Of a stretch of DNA of 64,000 nucleotides, positions 17,715 to 27,120 are shown piece by piece. Each line of letters begins with the position of its first letter. The first letter of the stretch is position 1. Under the pieces are notes generated by a model. The model was not told the DNA's origin, ran no database searches, and saw nothing but the letters and a program-made list of their open reading frames with translations. A program made the position numbers and the translations under genes. The stretch is from positions 1 to 64,000 of the forward strand of contig QCWI01000011.1 of NCBI GenBank assembly GCA_003149635.1, written 5' to 3'. This DNA is from Fluviicola sp. XM-24bin1 (GTDB taxonomy: Bacteria > Bacteroidota > Bacteroidia > Flavobacteriales_D > Crocinitomicaceae).

Positions 17715-17749
17715 GTATCTTAATTTTGTGCAAAATTACGCCAAATATC

Positions 17750-18955
17750 TCACTTTGCCGTCGTTTCCGAACCTTTTTGACGCATGAGTTCTACAAGCTC
17801 CTGTGTTGTGTGTTCCCAACTATATTTTTCCTGAACGAAAGCTTGAGCTGCAGCGGCAATTTCTATGCGTTTCTCATCAGAGTCTAATAAAATACGAATA
17901 TTCACACTGATTTCCTCGGGGCTATTGCCTACCAAAATATGCTTGTTGTTAGACGCACCGATGGCATTATTCGCGAGATCCGTTGTAACGCACGGAGTTT
18001 TTAACGCCATAGCTTCTAATAGCTTATTTTGCATTCCCGTTCCAATAGTCATGGGAGCAAGGAAGATTTTTCCATCTAAATAGGAGTTGCGAATATCATC
18101 CACCCAGCCGGTCATTTCAATTTGAGGGTTCGCGCTCACCATCTTCTTTAACGATGGATGCGGCGTAGCACCTGAAACGAGAAGGCTAGAGTCAGGAAAT
18201 TCAGGTAGAATGTGATTGGCGATGTAGTTAACCGCATCAATATTAGGAGGATAGGACATATTTCCTACGAATACGAAATCGTGTTTTTCGGATCGTTTTA
18301 GATCTTCGAAGAAGGAGGGGGCAATACCATTTGGGATCGCAACTATCTTGTTCTTATCTGGATGTGAGATCAGGTTTCTGTCCTGTTCGCTGATGATGGT
18401 GTGATGTTCAAAGAAGTCGAAAATTTTGCGTTCGTACTTCTGTAATCGTTTCGATTCCAGCTTAAATAACCAGCGATCGTACCATGGACGTTTGGAAATG
18501 CGTCGTTCAATTCCCGCACTGAACGCATCCATGTAATCAATGGTTTTGGGAATATGATGGATGTTTTTGACGTACTCTGAAGATCGAATCAATTGACAAT
18601 AAATGTGCTTGAAATCATTGTCTAGAATCAATGTTTTGATGCGATTTCTACCCGCCAAAGAATTGAAATAATGTACTTGAAATGGTAGGTCAGAAAACAG
18701 GGCAGCGATCAAGCTAAAGATTCGTTTTCCTTGAGACAAGTAATGAATCACGACTTCTGAGCAGATATTATTAACTTTCTCAAAATCAGATTTTGAAACA
18801 ACTTTATCTGAAGTTGTGAATAAAGTAATATTGTATGTTTTGGAAAGTTCTTGGATCTGATAAAATGCACGCAATTTATCTCCTTTCTCAAGCGGATAAG
18901 GGAACCGAGAGAGGACGACTAAGAGTTGCGGTTTATTTTCTTTTGATGAATTCAA
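17750..18955 (-). CDS. Glycosyltransferase, GT4 family
   Basis: 401 residues of GT-B fold. The N-terminal domain begins LLVVLSRFPYPLEKGDKLRA, the usual donor/acceptor start of GT4 enzymes. The C-terminal nucleotide-sugar domain contains FVGNMSYPPNIDAVNYI, then MTGWVDDIR and APMTIGTGMQNKLLEAMALKTPCVTT, in which the Glu of LLEAMA is the second of the EX7E pair. It overlaps the next upstream glycosyltransferase by 23 nt, so the two are co-made and probably act in one pathway, such as surface polysaccharide or lipopolysaccharide assembly next to an LptF/G permease. Sugar and acceptor are unknown. Confidence 0.9.
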   Translation of the reverse strand: MNSSKENKPQLLVVLSRFPYPLEKGDKLRAFYQIQELSKTYNITLFTTSDKVVSKSDFEKVNNICSEVVIHYLSQGKRIFSLIAALFSDLPFQVHYFNSLAGRNRIKTLILDNDFKHIYCQLIRSSEYVKNIHHIPKTIDYMDAFSAGIERRISKRPWYDRWLFKLESKRLQKYERKIFDFFEHHTIISEQDRNLISHPDKNKIVAIPNGIAPSFFEDLKRSEKHDFVFVGNMSYPPNIDAVNYIANHILPEFPDSSLLVSGATPHPSLKKMVSANPQIEMTGWVDDIRNSYLDGKIFLAPMTIGTGMQNKLLEAMALKTPCVTTDLANNAIGASNNKHILVGNSPEEISVNIRILLDSDEKRIEIAAAAQAFVQEKYSWEHTTQELVELMRQKGSETTAK

Positions 18956-20111
18956 GAATCTTCTGGCTAATCGTTTCCGAATTATGATGCAAAGTAATAA
19001 TGCTTTTCGCCTTTTGGCCTAATTCTCTGCGTTTCTTTTCATCATTACGAAGTGTATAAACTGCTTCGGCTAATGATTGGTGGTCGTCAGCGAGAGTTAG
19101 CCCTGATGTGTCGACAATTCCTTGTGCTCCCAAAGTTGTTGTGATTACTGGGATTCCGTAGGCCATCATTTCGAGAATTTTAATTCGTACACCTGATCCA
19201 GATTGAATCGGAGCGACCAAAATACCTTGAGAGCCTACAAATTCCATTATATCTTCAACAAATCCGGCGACGGTAATGGAGTCATTTTCTAGATGATCGT
19301 ATCGTTCTTTCGATTGCATCCCAGCGATTGTGAAGCGGATATCAGGATCTTTCTCCAGCCAAACAGGCAAGTACTTCAGCGCCGTATCAACGGCTTCTAC
19401 ATTCGGACGCCAATTCATAGCTCCAAGATGGAAGAGCTCCTTATTCGAGTAATCGTGTGTGTGTTCTGGAATGGATACGCTTACTGGGAAATGCTCCATT
19501 GGCTTGGTGATTCCGATTTTCTGCAGCTCCGTTTTATCGTCCTCAGTGATCGTAAGAACGCCATCCGATTTGTTGTACGCATCCATTTCGAAGCGCTTCA
19601 AATCTTTTGCTAATTTGTTCAAATACCAGCGAACTAGCGCGTTTCCGGTTCCTTGCGCTAATCCTTCCCAGATTTCAAACTCAACGTTGTGTGAGCGTAT
19701 GTAACATGGAATCTCAGGATCCGCTTCCTTCACTGCCTTCATATAGCAAGCCGAAAAGACATTGTCGAAGATTACAGCGTCATAACAATCCGTTTTGATG
19801 TTTTCTTGAATGCCATCCGCGAAGTTCTCGGAGTAGAAGCGCTCTACATTGTACGACGATTTTTTGAACAAATGTTTCAGCGCATCTGTTTTGCGTACGC
19901 TTGTGTTGACGTAGCAGTGCGAGTGGGTAATCCGCTTCTTTAAATCTTCAGGGAATGCTTCATTTTTATAAGGGTGCTTATCCGTGAAAACAAAGGCGTA
20001 GTGTAAATCGCAACCTGCCGCCAAAAGGTCATTGATAAATGCAGCACTTGCAACACAACCTCCATCTACCTTGGGATACGCAGGTTTATTTCCAATGAGC
20101 AATACCTTCAT
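18933..20111 (-). CDS. Glycosyltransferase, GT4 family
   Basis: The start is set at the ATG at 20111, which overlaps the permease stop as ATGA and begins MKVLLIGNKPAYPKVDGG; this gives 392 residues. The GT-B fold shows FHLGAMNWRPNVEAVDTALKY, then VAGFVEDIMEFVGSQGILVAP, and GSGVRIKILEMMAYGIPVITT as the donor-binding motif. It is similar in layout to the downstream glycosyltransferase, and the two probably arose by duplication or act in succession. Neither has membrane segments, so both are expected to work at the cytoplasmic face of the inner membrane. Confidence 0.9.
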   Translation of the reverse strand: MKVLLIGNKPAYPKVDGGCVASAAFINDLLAAGCDLHYAFVFTDKHPYKNEAFPEDLKKRITHSHCYVNTSVRKTDALKHLFKKSSYNVERFYSENFADGIQENIKTDCYDAVIFDNVFSACYMKAVKEADPEIPCYIRSHNVEFEIWEGLAQGTGNALVRWYLNKLAKDLKRFEMDAYNKSDGVLTITEDDKTELQKIGITKPMEHFPVSVSIPEHTHDYSNKELFHLGAMNWRPNVEAVDTALKYLPVWLEKDPDIRFTIAGMQSKERYDHLENDSITVAGFVEDIMEFVGSQGILVAPIQSGSGVRIKILEMMAYGIPVITTTLGAQGIVDTSGLTLADDHQSLAEAVYTLRNDEKKRRELGQKAKSIITLHHNSETISQKILEFIKRK

Positions 20112-21616
20112 GAGCGTTTTCTTCGAAGGAGTTTGCGCCAATATTCGCCGCTATTAATTGGGATGTCCTTGGCGGCGGCCCGTGTTACAAAAAAGGCAAT
20201 AGGAGCGAGGACGAAAGCCGAGAACCACATACCTAACCATGGAGAAACCGTTCGTGCCTGCGCCATACTATCTCCAACTGAAATCAAAACGTAGTAAAGC
20301 ATGAAGAGCAATGCGGCAATAATCACTGGAGCTCCAAATCCACCGCGCCCCACAATGGCTCCGAGAGGTGCGCCAATGAAGAAAAGGACTAAAATGGACA
20401 CGGTCAATGCAAACTTTCGATTGAACTCAACCATGTAACCGTCCATGTCTTTTTCAATGTTGTCGATGAAGACCTTTTGATCTTTCAAATTCCTTTTGAT
20501 GGTTCTCAAGCCAGATCGCGCTCTGTTGATGGCTACTTTTTTCTGAGCGAAGGTTAAATCGTTGAAGTTTATCGCTCTTGCGGGAGCTTCCTTTAGTTTT
20601 TGATCGTCGTCATCGCCGTTATCAATGGCGACTTTCTTGCCTTTCATTGGATCTTTTGTTTGATCTTCCTGAAGTCCGTTTTTCTGGTATTTAAGCGCCG
20701 TAAAATACGGATGTTTCGACTTAATAATATCGGTGTACATGTTCAGGAATCCCCGTCCTTTTTTGCCAATGGAGTCGATGGCATGATTGATTTGGAAGAC
20801 ATTCAGCATTTCGTGTTTGTTCAAAAGCAGATCGTCGTTCGTTTTCTGCATTTCGAATCCTTCCAAGCTGATTTTGTATTGAGAGTACTTGAAGGTTGTT
20901 TTTCGCGCTGGATGCTGTCGTTTGGGACGATGAACGGTACCATTAGGTAGTTTCTTTGGAGTCGTTGGATCCAATTCTTCTACCACGTAACCATTCTTCA
21001 ATTCGAAGAACAATACCTTTCCATCCTTTGACTTGTACAAACTTCCTGTTTTAGCACGTACCGTCTTAATTTGATTGGGTTGTGTATGATCGTGAATTAA
21101 TATTCCTTTGAACTTGTTGTCCTTTCCTTCGTCAGCTTTGATAGCGTATCCTTCGAACTGGTGATTGTACACGCCCGGAGTTATCGCTGCTGAGATCTTC
21201 GTGTTCTGAATATCCCAGATGATCGTGTGCCATTTCAAATTGGCCACAGGGATGACATAATTCGAAAAGTAAAAGGTAAATGCCGCGATCATGAGCACGA
21301 GTACAAATAACGGCTGGATGATCCGGTATAATGACAAACCAGAAGATTTCAGTGCTGTAAGCTCATTGTTCTCTGATAGATTTCCAAAGGTCATTACGGA
21401 GGACAGCAAAATTGCGAGGGGGAGTGCTAGGGGAATCAATCCCGCAGAGGCGTAGAAAATCAACTCAACGACTACGCTAAGTTCAATTCCTTTACCCATG
21501 AGATCGTCAATGTATTTCCAAAAGAACTGCATAACAAGCATGAACATGGAAATAGCAAACGTTGCCAGAAAGGGCCCGGCGAAAGATCGAATGCTAAAAA
21601 AATACAGACGTTTCAC
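20108..21616 (-). CDS. LptF/LptG family permease (YjgP/YjgQ)
   Basis: 502 residues. The N-terminus RLYFFSIRSFAGPFLATFAI and the following helices, a long central periplasmic jelly-roll region (about 110-390) and a C-terminal helix bundle (FALTVSILVLFFIGAPLGAIVGRGG) fit LptF/G. Such proteins form the membrane part of the LptB2FG exporter that extracts lipopolysaccharide from the inner membrane. The central domain is longer than in E. coli and contains a charged insert (KDPMKGKKVAIDNGDDDD), a common feature in Bacteroidota, where one protein can be of either type. Only one permease gene is here. It heads a likely six-gene operon. Confidence 0.9.
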   Translation of the reverse strand: MKRLYFFSIRSFAGPFLATFAISMFMLVMQFFWKYIDDLMGKGIELSVVVELIFYASAGLIPLALPLAILLSSVMTFGNLSENNELTALKSSGLSLYRIIQPLFVLVLMIAAFTFYFSNYVIPVANLKWHTIIWDIQNTKISAAITPGVYNHQFEGYAIKADEGKDNKFKGILIHDHTQPNQIKTVRAKTGSLYKSKDGKVLFFELKNGYVVEELDPTTPKKLPNGTVHRPKRQHPARKTTFKYSQYKISLEGFEMQKTNDDLLLNKHEMLNVFQINHAIDSIGKKGRGFLNMYTDIIKSKHPYFTALKYQKNGLQEDQTKDPMKGKKVAIDNGDDDDQKLKEAPARAINFNDLTFAQKKVAINRARSGLRTIKRNLKDQKVFIDNIEKDMDGYMVEFNRKFALTVSILVLFFIGAPLGAIVGRGGFGAPVIIAALLFMLYYVLISVGDSMAQARTVSPWLGMWFSAFVLAPIAFFVTRAAAKDIPINSGEYWRKLLRRKRS

Positions 21617-21690
21617 GGTAGTTGTATTGCGTTTACGATACAGAAGAGTCAGTACCGAATCCTTAACGCTATAAGTGCATTATTATTGGC

Positions 21691-22077
21691 TTACGCTCCG
21701 ATTATGCTCCGAAGATTGTTGATCTGCTGCTCCCACAAACGTTTTGCTTCTTCCATTTCATCTGGCTCAGCAAAATCAGTAACAGTCAAGATGACTGCTT
21801 TCGTCATTGGATCTACTTCGTAGAACAATTCAAAGAACGTGTCTTCACCTTCTTCTTCATCCTCTAGCCATTGCCAGCGAATTTTTGCTCCATTCTTTCT
21901 GGATAAGCGACGTGCCTCTTCTTCGGAACCATCCCAAAAGAAGGTATATACATCGTCTTTTATGTTCACGTCATCCGCGAACCATTCACTTAATCCACTT
22001 GGTGTAGCCACCATATTATCCAGAACTTTAATGGATGTTTTCAGTAGGTATTCAAGTTCGTATTTCTCTTTATCCAT
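21691..22077 (-). CDS. START-like domain protein (SRPBCC fold)
   Basis: 128 acidic residues. The sequence YELEYLLKTSIKVLDNMVAT, PSGLSEWFADDVNIKDDVYTF, FFWDGSEEEARRL and FELFYEVDPMTKAVILTVTDFA matches the START-like group related to AHSA1, with the SGLSEWFADDV motif particularly characteristic. The fold makes a hydrophobic pocket, but no ligand or partner is known for this group. It lies 74 nt upstream of the LptF/G-like gene, in the same direction, and may share its transcript. No signal peptide: cytoplasmic. Confidence 0.85.
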   Translation of the reverse strand: MDKEKYELEYLLKTSIKVLDNMVATPSGLSEWFADDVNIKDDVYTFFWDGSEEEARRLSRKNGAKIRWQWLEDEEEGEDTFFELFYEVDPMTKAVILTVTDFAEPDEMEEAKRLWEQQINNLRSIIGA

Positions 22078-22195
22078 AGGGGAAATTCACTTGTGGTCTC
22101 AAAAGTTCGCAATATACGCATTCTTTTGCGCTTCAACGCCTATGATTGAATAAGATCGCTTTGTTGTTGAAAACTTTCGAGCGCCTAATTTTTAT

Positions 22196-23362
22196 TTAGA
22201 TCGTTGCTTCGAGGATGGTTACGACGTCTTTCGGAGTAATTGCTTGATGCTCACCCATAGCTGTCCATTCACGATCTTCGAAGATTTTGGCAACGTACTC
22301 GGGGAATTCAGCTGTTTCTTTCGTGTATTCGGAAAGTTTCGTTGAAACACCTAACTCGTGGAAGAATGCTTCTGTTTTTTCAATCGCTTTACGAGCTACC
22401 CATTCTGCTTCACCATTCAGACCCCAAACGCGCTCTCCGTACTGTACCAATTTCGCCTTTTTACGCTCGAATTGATTCTCGAACAGGCGCGGCCCTACAA
22501 TCGCCAAGGTTCTGGCGTGATCGATGCCGTATTTTGCCGTTAACTCATGACCAATCATGTGAGTAGTCCAATCTGTTTTAACGCCACAGCGAAGGTTCCC
22601 ATTCAGAGCATGGGATGCGCAAAGCATGAAGTTCGCCGCTAAATCATAATCAGACGGGTTTTCAACCACACCTTTCACTTCAATAAGCGTGGATAGAATC
22701 GCTTCGGCCTGACGTTCCTGAAGCAAGTTATCACCTTTAATGGTTACGTATTGTTCAAGAACGTGCATGTACGCATCGATAATTCCGTTGGCCAATTGGC
22801 GTTTCGGCAATGTCGCAACTACGGTCGGGTCACAGAATGAGAAAACAGGGAAGAAGAGAGGGCCTCCCATAACGCGTTTCGCACCAATCTCACTTCTGGA
22901 AATAACGGCGCCAGAATTCACTTCAGATCCCGTAGCTGGGATGGTCAAAATCGTTCCAAATGGTACTGCTGTATCGAAGATACATCCTTCTTTTTTCTCC
23001 AAAACATCCCAAGGATCACCTTTGTAACCAATGGCGCCACTGATGAACTTTACGCCGTCTATCACAGATCCACCGCCTAATGCGATGATAAAGTCTACTG
23101 ATTCTTTACGAGCCAACTCCACGGCTTCCATGAGTTTTGTGAACTCTGGATTAGCTGCTACGCCTCCAAACTCTACGATTTCGAAATCGTTTTTGATCTC
23201 GTTCATTACAGTGTCAAACAATCCTATTTTCTTTACGGACCCTCCACCATACACAACCATTACCTTGGAGGCATTTTCAGCCTTCAACAATTCCGGTAAT
23301 CGATTCCACTGCTCCTTTCCAAACACCACGCGAACGGGGTTAATGATTTCAAAATTTTCCAT
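22196..23362 (-). CDS. Iron-containing alcohol dehydrogenase, YqhD/BDH type
   Basis: 388 residues of the group III metal-dependent alcohol dehydrogenase fold. The nucleotide site includes YGGGSVKKIG (38-47) and ALGGGSVIDGVKF (94-106). Metal ligands corresponding to those of YqhD are seen as Asp196, His200, His268 and His282, in GIIDAYMHVLEQY and DWTTHMIGHELTAKYGIDHARTLAIV. It probably reduces short-chain or toxic aldehydes with NADPH. It is divergent from a lipoprotein gene with only 33 nt between start codons, so regulatory elements for both must overlap. The physiological substrate is inferred from the family. Confidence 0.92.
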   Translation of the reverse strand: MENFEIINPVRVVFGKEQWNRLPELLKAENASKVMVVYGGGSVKKIGLFDTVMNEIKNDFEIVEFGGVAANPEFTKLMEAVELARKESVDFIIALGGGSVIDGVKFISGAIGYKGDPWDVLEKKEGCIFDTAVPFGTILTIPATGSEVNSGAVISRSEIGAKRVMGGPLFFPVFSFCDPTVVATLPKRQLANGIIDAYMHVLEQYVTIKGDNLLQERQAEAILSTLIEVKGVVENPSDYDLAANFMLCASHALNGNLRCGVKTDWTTHMIGHELTAKYGIDHARTLAIVGPRLFENQFERKKAKLVQYGERVWGLNGEAEWVARKAIEKTEAFFHELGVSTKLSEYTKETAEFPEYVAKIFEDREWTAMGEHQAITPKDVVTILEATI

Positions 23363-23384
23363 GATCTAAAAATACGGAATTGTC

Positions 23385-23392
23385 TACTTTTG
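23385..23392 (+). promoter_or_regulatory. -7 box of the 23.4-kb lipoprotein gene
   Basis: TACTTTTG matches TAnnTTTG and ends 3 nt before the ATG at 23396, implying a leaderless transcript. A clear -33 box is not seen. Confidence 0.4.
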
Positions 23393-23395
23393 AGT

Positions 23396-24535
23396 ATGGG
23401 AAAATCAACGCCAAAATTTGTTAATGGAATATTTGCATTTCTGCTCGTTCTAACCGCTTGTTCTGGTAAGGAAATGGAAAAGGAAAAGAAGGATGTCGAT
23501 GAAGTACGGGAGGAAACGATTGTTGATAATTCCGCGGATACAATTTGGAAGGAAGGCTTGATTTATGAATTTCATGCGGGCTCAGACTTTGACGAATCCT
23601 TTAGTGACACTATTGATGGCGAACTGCTTACCTTACGAATTACCTCTGTGGGCACAGGCGAAGAATACGTTGGCATCAAGACTTATATTGAAGATGACAA
23701 ATTATATGGTCAAAAATATATTGGCGCCAATTCTGTATTTACTTTTCGTTTGTATGATGACTCAGACAAGATCCTTGCTGAAAATAGCGTAGATCGTTAT
23801 GATTTAGAAGAATATGTCACTTTTGACTTATTGGCAGGAAGTCGTGGCGATAACTGGAACTTAATTGGATATATGGACGAGTTCGGGAGTTTCGCCCTTC
23901 ATACGTATTGGATTCTGGAAGATAGCGATGTAGGGGAAGATTACGTGGTTTTCCTGAATCGAAAGATGACATTCAACGACTTTATTATGAATTCTTTCAC
24001 CGGAGGCGATGGTTGTCACTGTGAATTAGAACCTTCAGAAGATGGGAAGACCTTTGCCTTATGTTCGCGCATTCATCGTTCAAATCGAAAGCACAATGAA
24101 CTTGGCAAGAAAGATCTTCAAGTCACTGGAAGTTTTGTACTGAATAATGACTACAGTCTTGTAATTTACAACTACGAAGGCAAACCACCTTACAGTAACG
24201 CACAGATTCTTGATAAAAGAGGAGTCGCTGTAAAGAAGTTTGATTATACGGGAATTTCGGGCGCATTAGGATTCATGATTCCTCGTTTTAAAGTGGATGA
24301 CCAAGATGCATTATTTCTACTTGATCATGAGAAACGAAGTCTTTACCGAATTGATTTGAATAATCCACTGCAAGTTGATTTGATCAAGATCGACGAAATG
24401 GTAAAAATGGAAGAAGGCGAATTCTTCTCAAAGGACGATCCTGCTTACCTAGAAATTAGCAGCGAAACAAAAGGATTCACGTTCGAATACAAAGACAAGC
24501 AGTTCAGATATTACGGTGAGTCAAAGGATTGGTAA
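23396..24535 (+). CDS. Lipoprotein of unknown function
   Basis: 379 residues from the ATG at 23396. A lipoprotein signal MGKSTPKFVNGIFAFLLVL ends in TACSGKE, with Cys at about residue 22. After a charged Lys/Glu-rich linker comes a beta-rich domain with repeated acidic loops (AGSDFDESFSDTIDGE, YDDSDKILAEN). Residues around 205-225 hold GGDGCHCELEPSEDGKTFALC, a small cysteine group that may form disulphides. The second half has propeller-like strands such as LDHEKRSLYRIDLNN. I recognise no family. It is divergent from the alcohol dehydrogenase and convergent with a TPR protein. Confidence 0.8.
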   Translation: MGKSTPKFVNGIFAFLLVLTACSGKEMEKEKKDVDEVREETIVDNSADTIWKEGLIYEFHAGSDFDESFSDTIDGELLTLRITSVGTGEEYVGIKTYIEDDKLYGQKYIGANSVFTFRLYDDSDKILAENSVDRYDLEEYVTFDLLAGSRGDNWNLIGYMDEFGSFALHTYWILEDSDVGEDYVVFLNRKMTFNDFIMNSFTGGDGCHCELEPSEDGKTFALCSRIHRSNRKHNELGKKDLQVTGSFVLNNDYSLVIYNYEGKPPYSNAQILDKRGVAVKKFDYTGISGALGFMIPRFKVDDQDALFLLDHEKRSLYRIDLNNPLQVDLIKIDEMVKMEEGEFFSKDDPAYLEISSETKGFTFEYKDKQFRYYGESKDW

Positions 24536-24586
24536 GTAATAGCAAAATCCCTATTGCCCCACAATCCAATATTAATGAATTTTCGA

Positions 24587-25759
24587 TCATAGATTAGCCA
24601 GTTCAGACTTTAACTGCTCCAGAATCTCTTCGTATCCGGATAACTCAGGGTATCTTACCTTAGCCGTTTCAATGTCTTTTATATACTCTTTGAAAAAATG
24701 TTCTGCATTGAGGATATCTTTTTTCGTTAAAGCAATGGCATCCAGATAATAATCCAGCGCTGCTAATTCATCGTTTTTAATCAGTGAAAACAACCCAAGG
24801 TTGGCATGCACCCAACTCAAACCGGGATCATATTCCAACGCCTTCTCGCTGTAAGTTATTGCTTTGTCTACATCCCCATTTTCATATGCTTTCCAGGCCA
24901 TTCCTCCAACGGTGGAACCCTTTTTTTCTTCTTCTGATTTTTCCCCTCCTCCTAATGAAGTCATGCATTTATTACGAATGTTTTGGCCAATGACTTCCAT
25001 TTCTGCTTCAGACATATTTGAGAAATCCGAAAGTGAATAATTTGACACCATTTCTTCAAGAAAACAGTTTGCCGCTGCGTTTGCCGCCTCATGGCTCATT
25101 CCTTCTGCGATTAAACCATCATAGTAGGCTGTATGCATTATTTCCTTTGTTTCCGCTGTCCAGACGGACATGTCCATTTCCTGGTATTCAACAATGGCAA
25201 CAGCCTCAAAGGTTACGTTAACCCCGTCTTTGTAATGCGGATTTTTCAATCCAAGATAGACGGTACCGGTAACTATATCATCAATTTTTACTTTTCCCTG
25301 TCTGGCATTAATTGATGTACCTTCCTGATATCCTCCTGGTGTGTCGTATACCCAGGCACCAAACATGTCTTTCTCATAAAAAGCAGCCCTTGCGTTATAA
25401 TTCATGACAAAAGCATCGATAACGCCACCGGAGCCGGATGGAGTTGCCAGTTGATTGATTGTTAACGCTGTTAGGCCCGATGGATCAACCAGACGTGTTA
25501 GCTGAGATACCAGACCGAGAGATTGATTCATCCCTTCCGTTGGGGTTGTCGAATACATGTAGTACCATTCAACAGTATTCGGTGGTAAATCAATTTTATA
25601 ATCCAGTCTTGAGTTACCTCCCGCAAATCCGTTGGAGGTAGAATTTAGATATACACTTTGTTCATGTAAAAGAGTGACAACTTCTCTTCTTGTAGTCGTT
25701 TGTTGGCCAAATAAAATACAAGTGGTTAAGGTAAACCAAATGCTTAACCGAGTTTTCAT
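24587..25759 (-). CDS. Secreted TPR-containing protein
   Basis: 390 residues with a signal peptide (MKTRLSIWFTLTTCILFG, cleavage about QQ). The middle domain (about 25-205) is beta-rich and begins REVVTLLHEQSVYLNSTSNG, NTVEWYYMYSTTPTEG; this resembles a secreted domain found in other Bacteroidota proteins but has no established role. The C-terminal part (about 275-390) is helical with TPR-like repeats: AWKAYENGDVDKAITYSEKALEYDPGLSWVHANLGLFSLI. The last residues end without a membrane helix or a T9SS domain. A periplasmic or surface scaffold role is a guess. Confidence 0.75.
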   Translation of the reverse strand: MKTRLSIWFTLTTCILFGQQTTTRREVVTLLHEQSVYLNSTSNGFAGGNSRLDYKIDLPPNTVEWYYMYSTTPTEGMNQSLGLVSQLTRLVDPSGLTALTINQLATPSGSGGVIDAFVMNYNARAAFYEKDMFGAWVYDTPGGYQEGTSINARQGKVKIDDIVTGTVYLGLKNPHYKDGVNVTFEAVAIVEYQEMDMSVWTAETKEIMHTAYYDGLIAEGMSHEAANAAANCFLEEMVSNYSLSDFSNMSEAEMEVIGQNIRNKCMTSLGGGEKSEEEKKGSTVGGMAWKAYENGDVDKAITYSEKALEYDPGLSWVHANLGLFSLIKNDELAALDYYLDAIALTKKDILNAEHFFKEYIKDIETAKVRYPELSGYEEILEQLKSELANL

Positions 25760-25792
25760 AGTAGTACTGTTGTGTTGCGGATTTAAAAGTAT

Positions 25793-25824
25793 AAAAAAAA
25801 CCCTGACATCTTTCGACGTCAGGG
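25793..25824 (-). terminator. Rho-independent terminator after the T9SS gene remnant
   Basis: CCCTGAC (25801-25807) pairs with GTCAGGG (25818-25824); on the minus strand the hairpin is followed by eight T. It closes the transcript of the 25852-27006 gene. Confidence 0.8.
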
Positions 25825-25851
25825 CAATTCTCTCTCTTTTCTATAATGGGT

Positions 25852-27006
25852 TTAGCGTGCAATCACGAATTTCTCAGTTGCTCTTATCTCTCCATTATCT
25901 AAATGAATGAAATAAGTTCCGTTAGATAGCCTAGCAATGCTTATAGAATTGTTCATAAAATTAATCATTGTTTCGATATCTCGCCCACGTATGTCTTTGA
26001 TTTTTATGTCTTGAGGTGAAATTGCAAAATCTGCATTGATATGAATTACGTCATTCGCAGGGTTTGGGTACACCGTAAACAAAGGTCGTTCGTTCTCATT
26101 CAGACCGACAGTTCCTACCACGTGAAAATCGATATCCGTATGATCTAAGTAGTTGAAATACGCGATTCCCGGATAATAAGATCCATTCCAGTTTTGAACG
26201 TTTTCATTGTAACGAATGCTAGATGGAATCAACCATCCATGATTGTAGAATCCGGTGTAGAACTGATCGTTATTGTCACGGAAATTGTACATGATAAACG
26301 CGTTCAATTGATTGGCTGGTGGTGGGGACAGATATTGATCGATCGTATCGGCAAAATTGTAAGGGTTACCAGGGAAGTAATCCACAACTACTCCAATTAC
26401 TTCATCCGGATTCACACTTTGATTAATAGCGATGTCCAAGGTGGATTGCGATACTGTCGATGTATCATCATCATCAATCAGAATGGTTAAAACTTGTGTT
26501 GCGTTGGGGCCTAAATGAGTCGTATAATCGTAGCTAGTTGTTGCATACGATTGCCCATTTGCCCATGGGTCTTCGTACAATGACATGTTTGGCTCCGTGA
26601 AAACCTGAACGCGAATTGTATCAGGATTCTGTGATTGATGACGGAAATAGCGATACCAAATGCGAATAGAGTCCACCGTGTAAGGATCGGTTATATCGAT
26701 GGGAACAATGCCTCCAATGGCCCAGTTATCATCGGCAGGATCAAAAACCTGCCCCATGGAATGCTTCCAAACATGACCAAATCCGTTACTAAATTCTACC
26801 TGAACGGAAGAATCAGGAAATAAGTGATTTCGGAAATAGTCGACTCCGCCAAGATTATCGTAAATCATGTTCCCAAAGTTGTACCATCCACCTTAAACTT
26901 CTTTGGTTGAGTTTTGGGTACGAGAAAACTTCTCTTTGGCTTCATCTTGAGCATTTGCCACAAAGATGAATGAGAGCAATGCAGAAAGTAGTAGCGTTTT
27001 TTTCAT
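25852..27006 (-). pseudogene. Type IX secreted protein gene interrupted by in-frame TAA
   Basis: From an ATG at 27006 the frame encodes a good signal peptide, MKKTLLLSALLSFIFVANAQ, then DEAKEKFSRTQNSTKEV and a TAA at 26893-26895. The same frame continues GGWYNFGNMIYDNLGGVDYF and runs 338 further codons to 25852. The C-terminus (LFTVYPNPANDVIHI to LSNGTYFIHLDNGEIRATEKFVIAR) is a type A T9SS sorting domain, so the ancestral protein was exported through PorSS and displayed or released. Without readthrough the surface part could only be made from the ATG at 26868, lacking a signal. One point mutation or a sequencing error explains the break. The mature domain is of unknown function. Confidence 0.8.
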
Positions 27007-27011
27007 AGCTA

Positions 27012-27027
27012 CTCAATTGTAATTGAG
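27012..27027. promoter_or_regulatory. Small palindrome in the leader of the T9SS remnant
   Basis: CTCAATT-GT-AATTGAG is a perfect 7-bp inverted repeat just upstream of the ATG at 27006. It could be a short leader hairpin or an operator. Confidence 0.3.
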
Positions 27028-27120
27028 GCAATGTATAAAATTTTCGTTCAACAGAAAATGTTCTGAACTTGATTTCTCGGCGGATTATACAATTCTAATA
27101 GGAGCGGACAGGCAGCTAGG

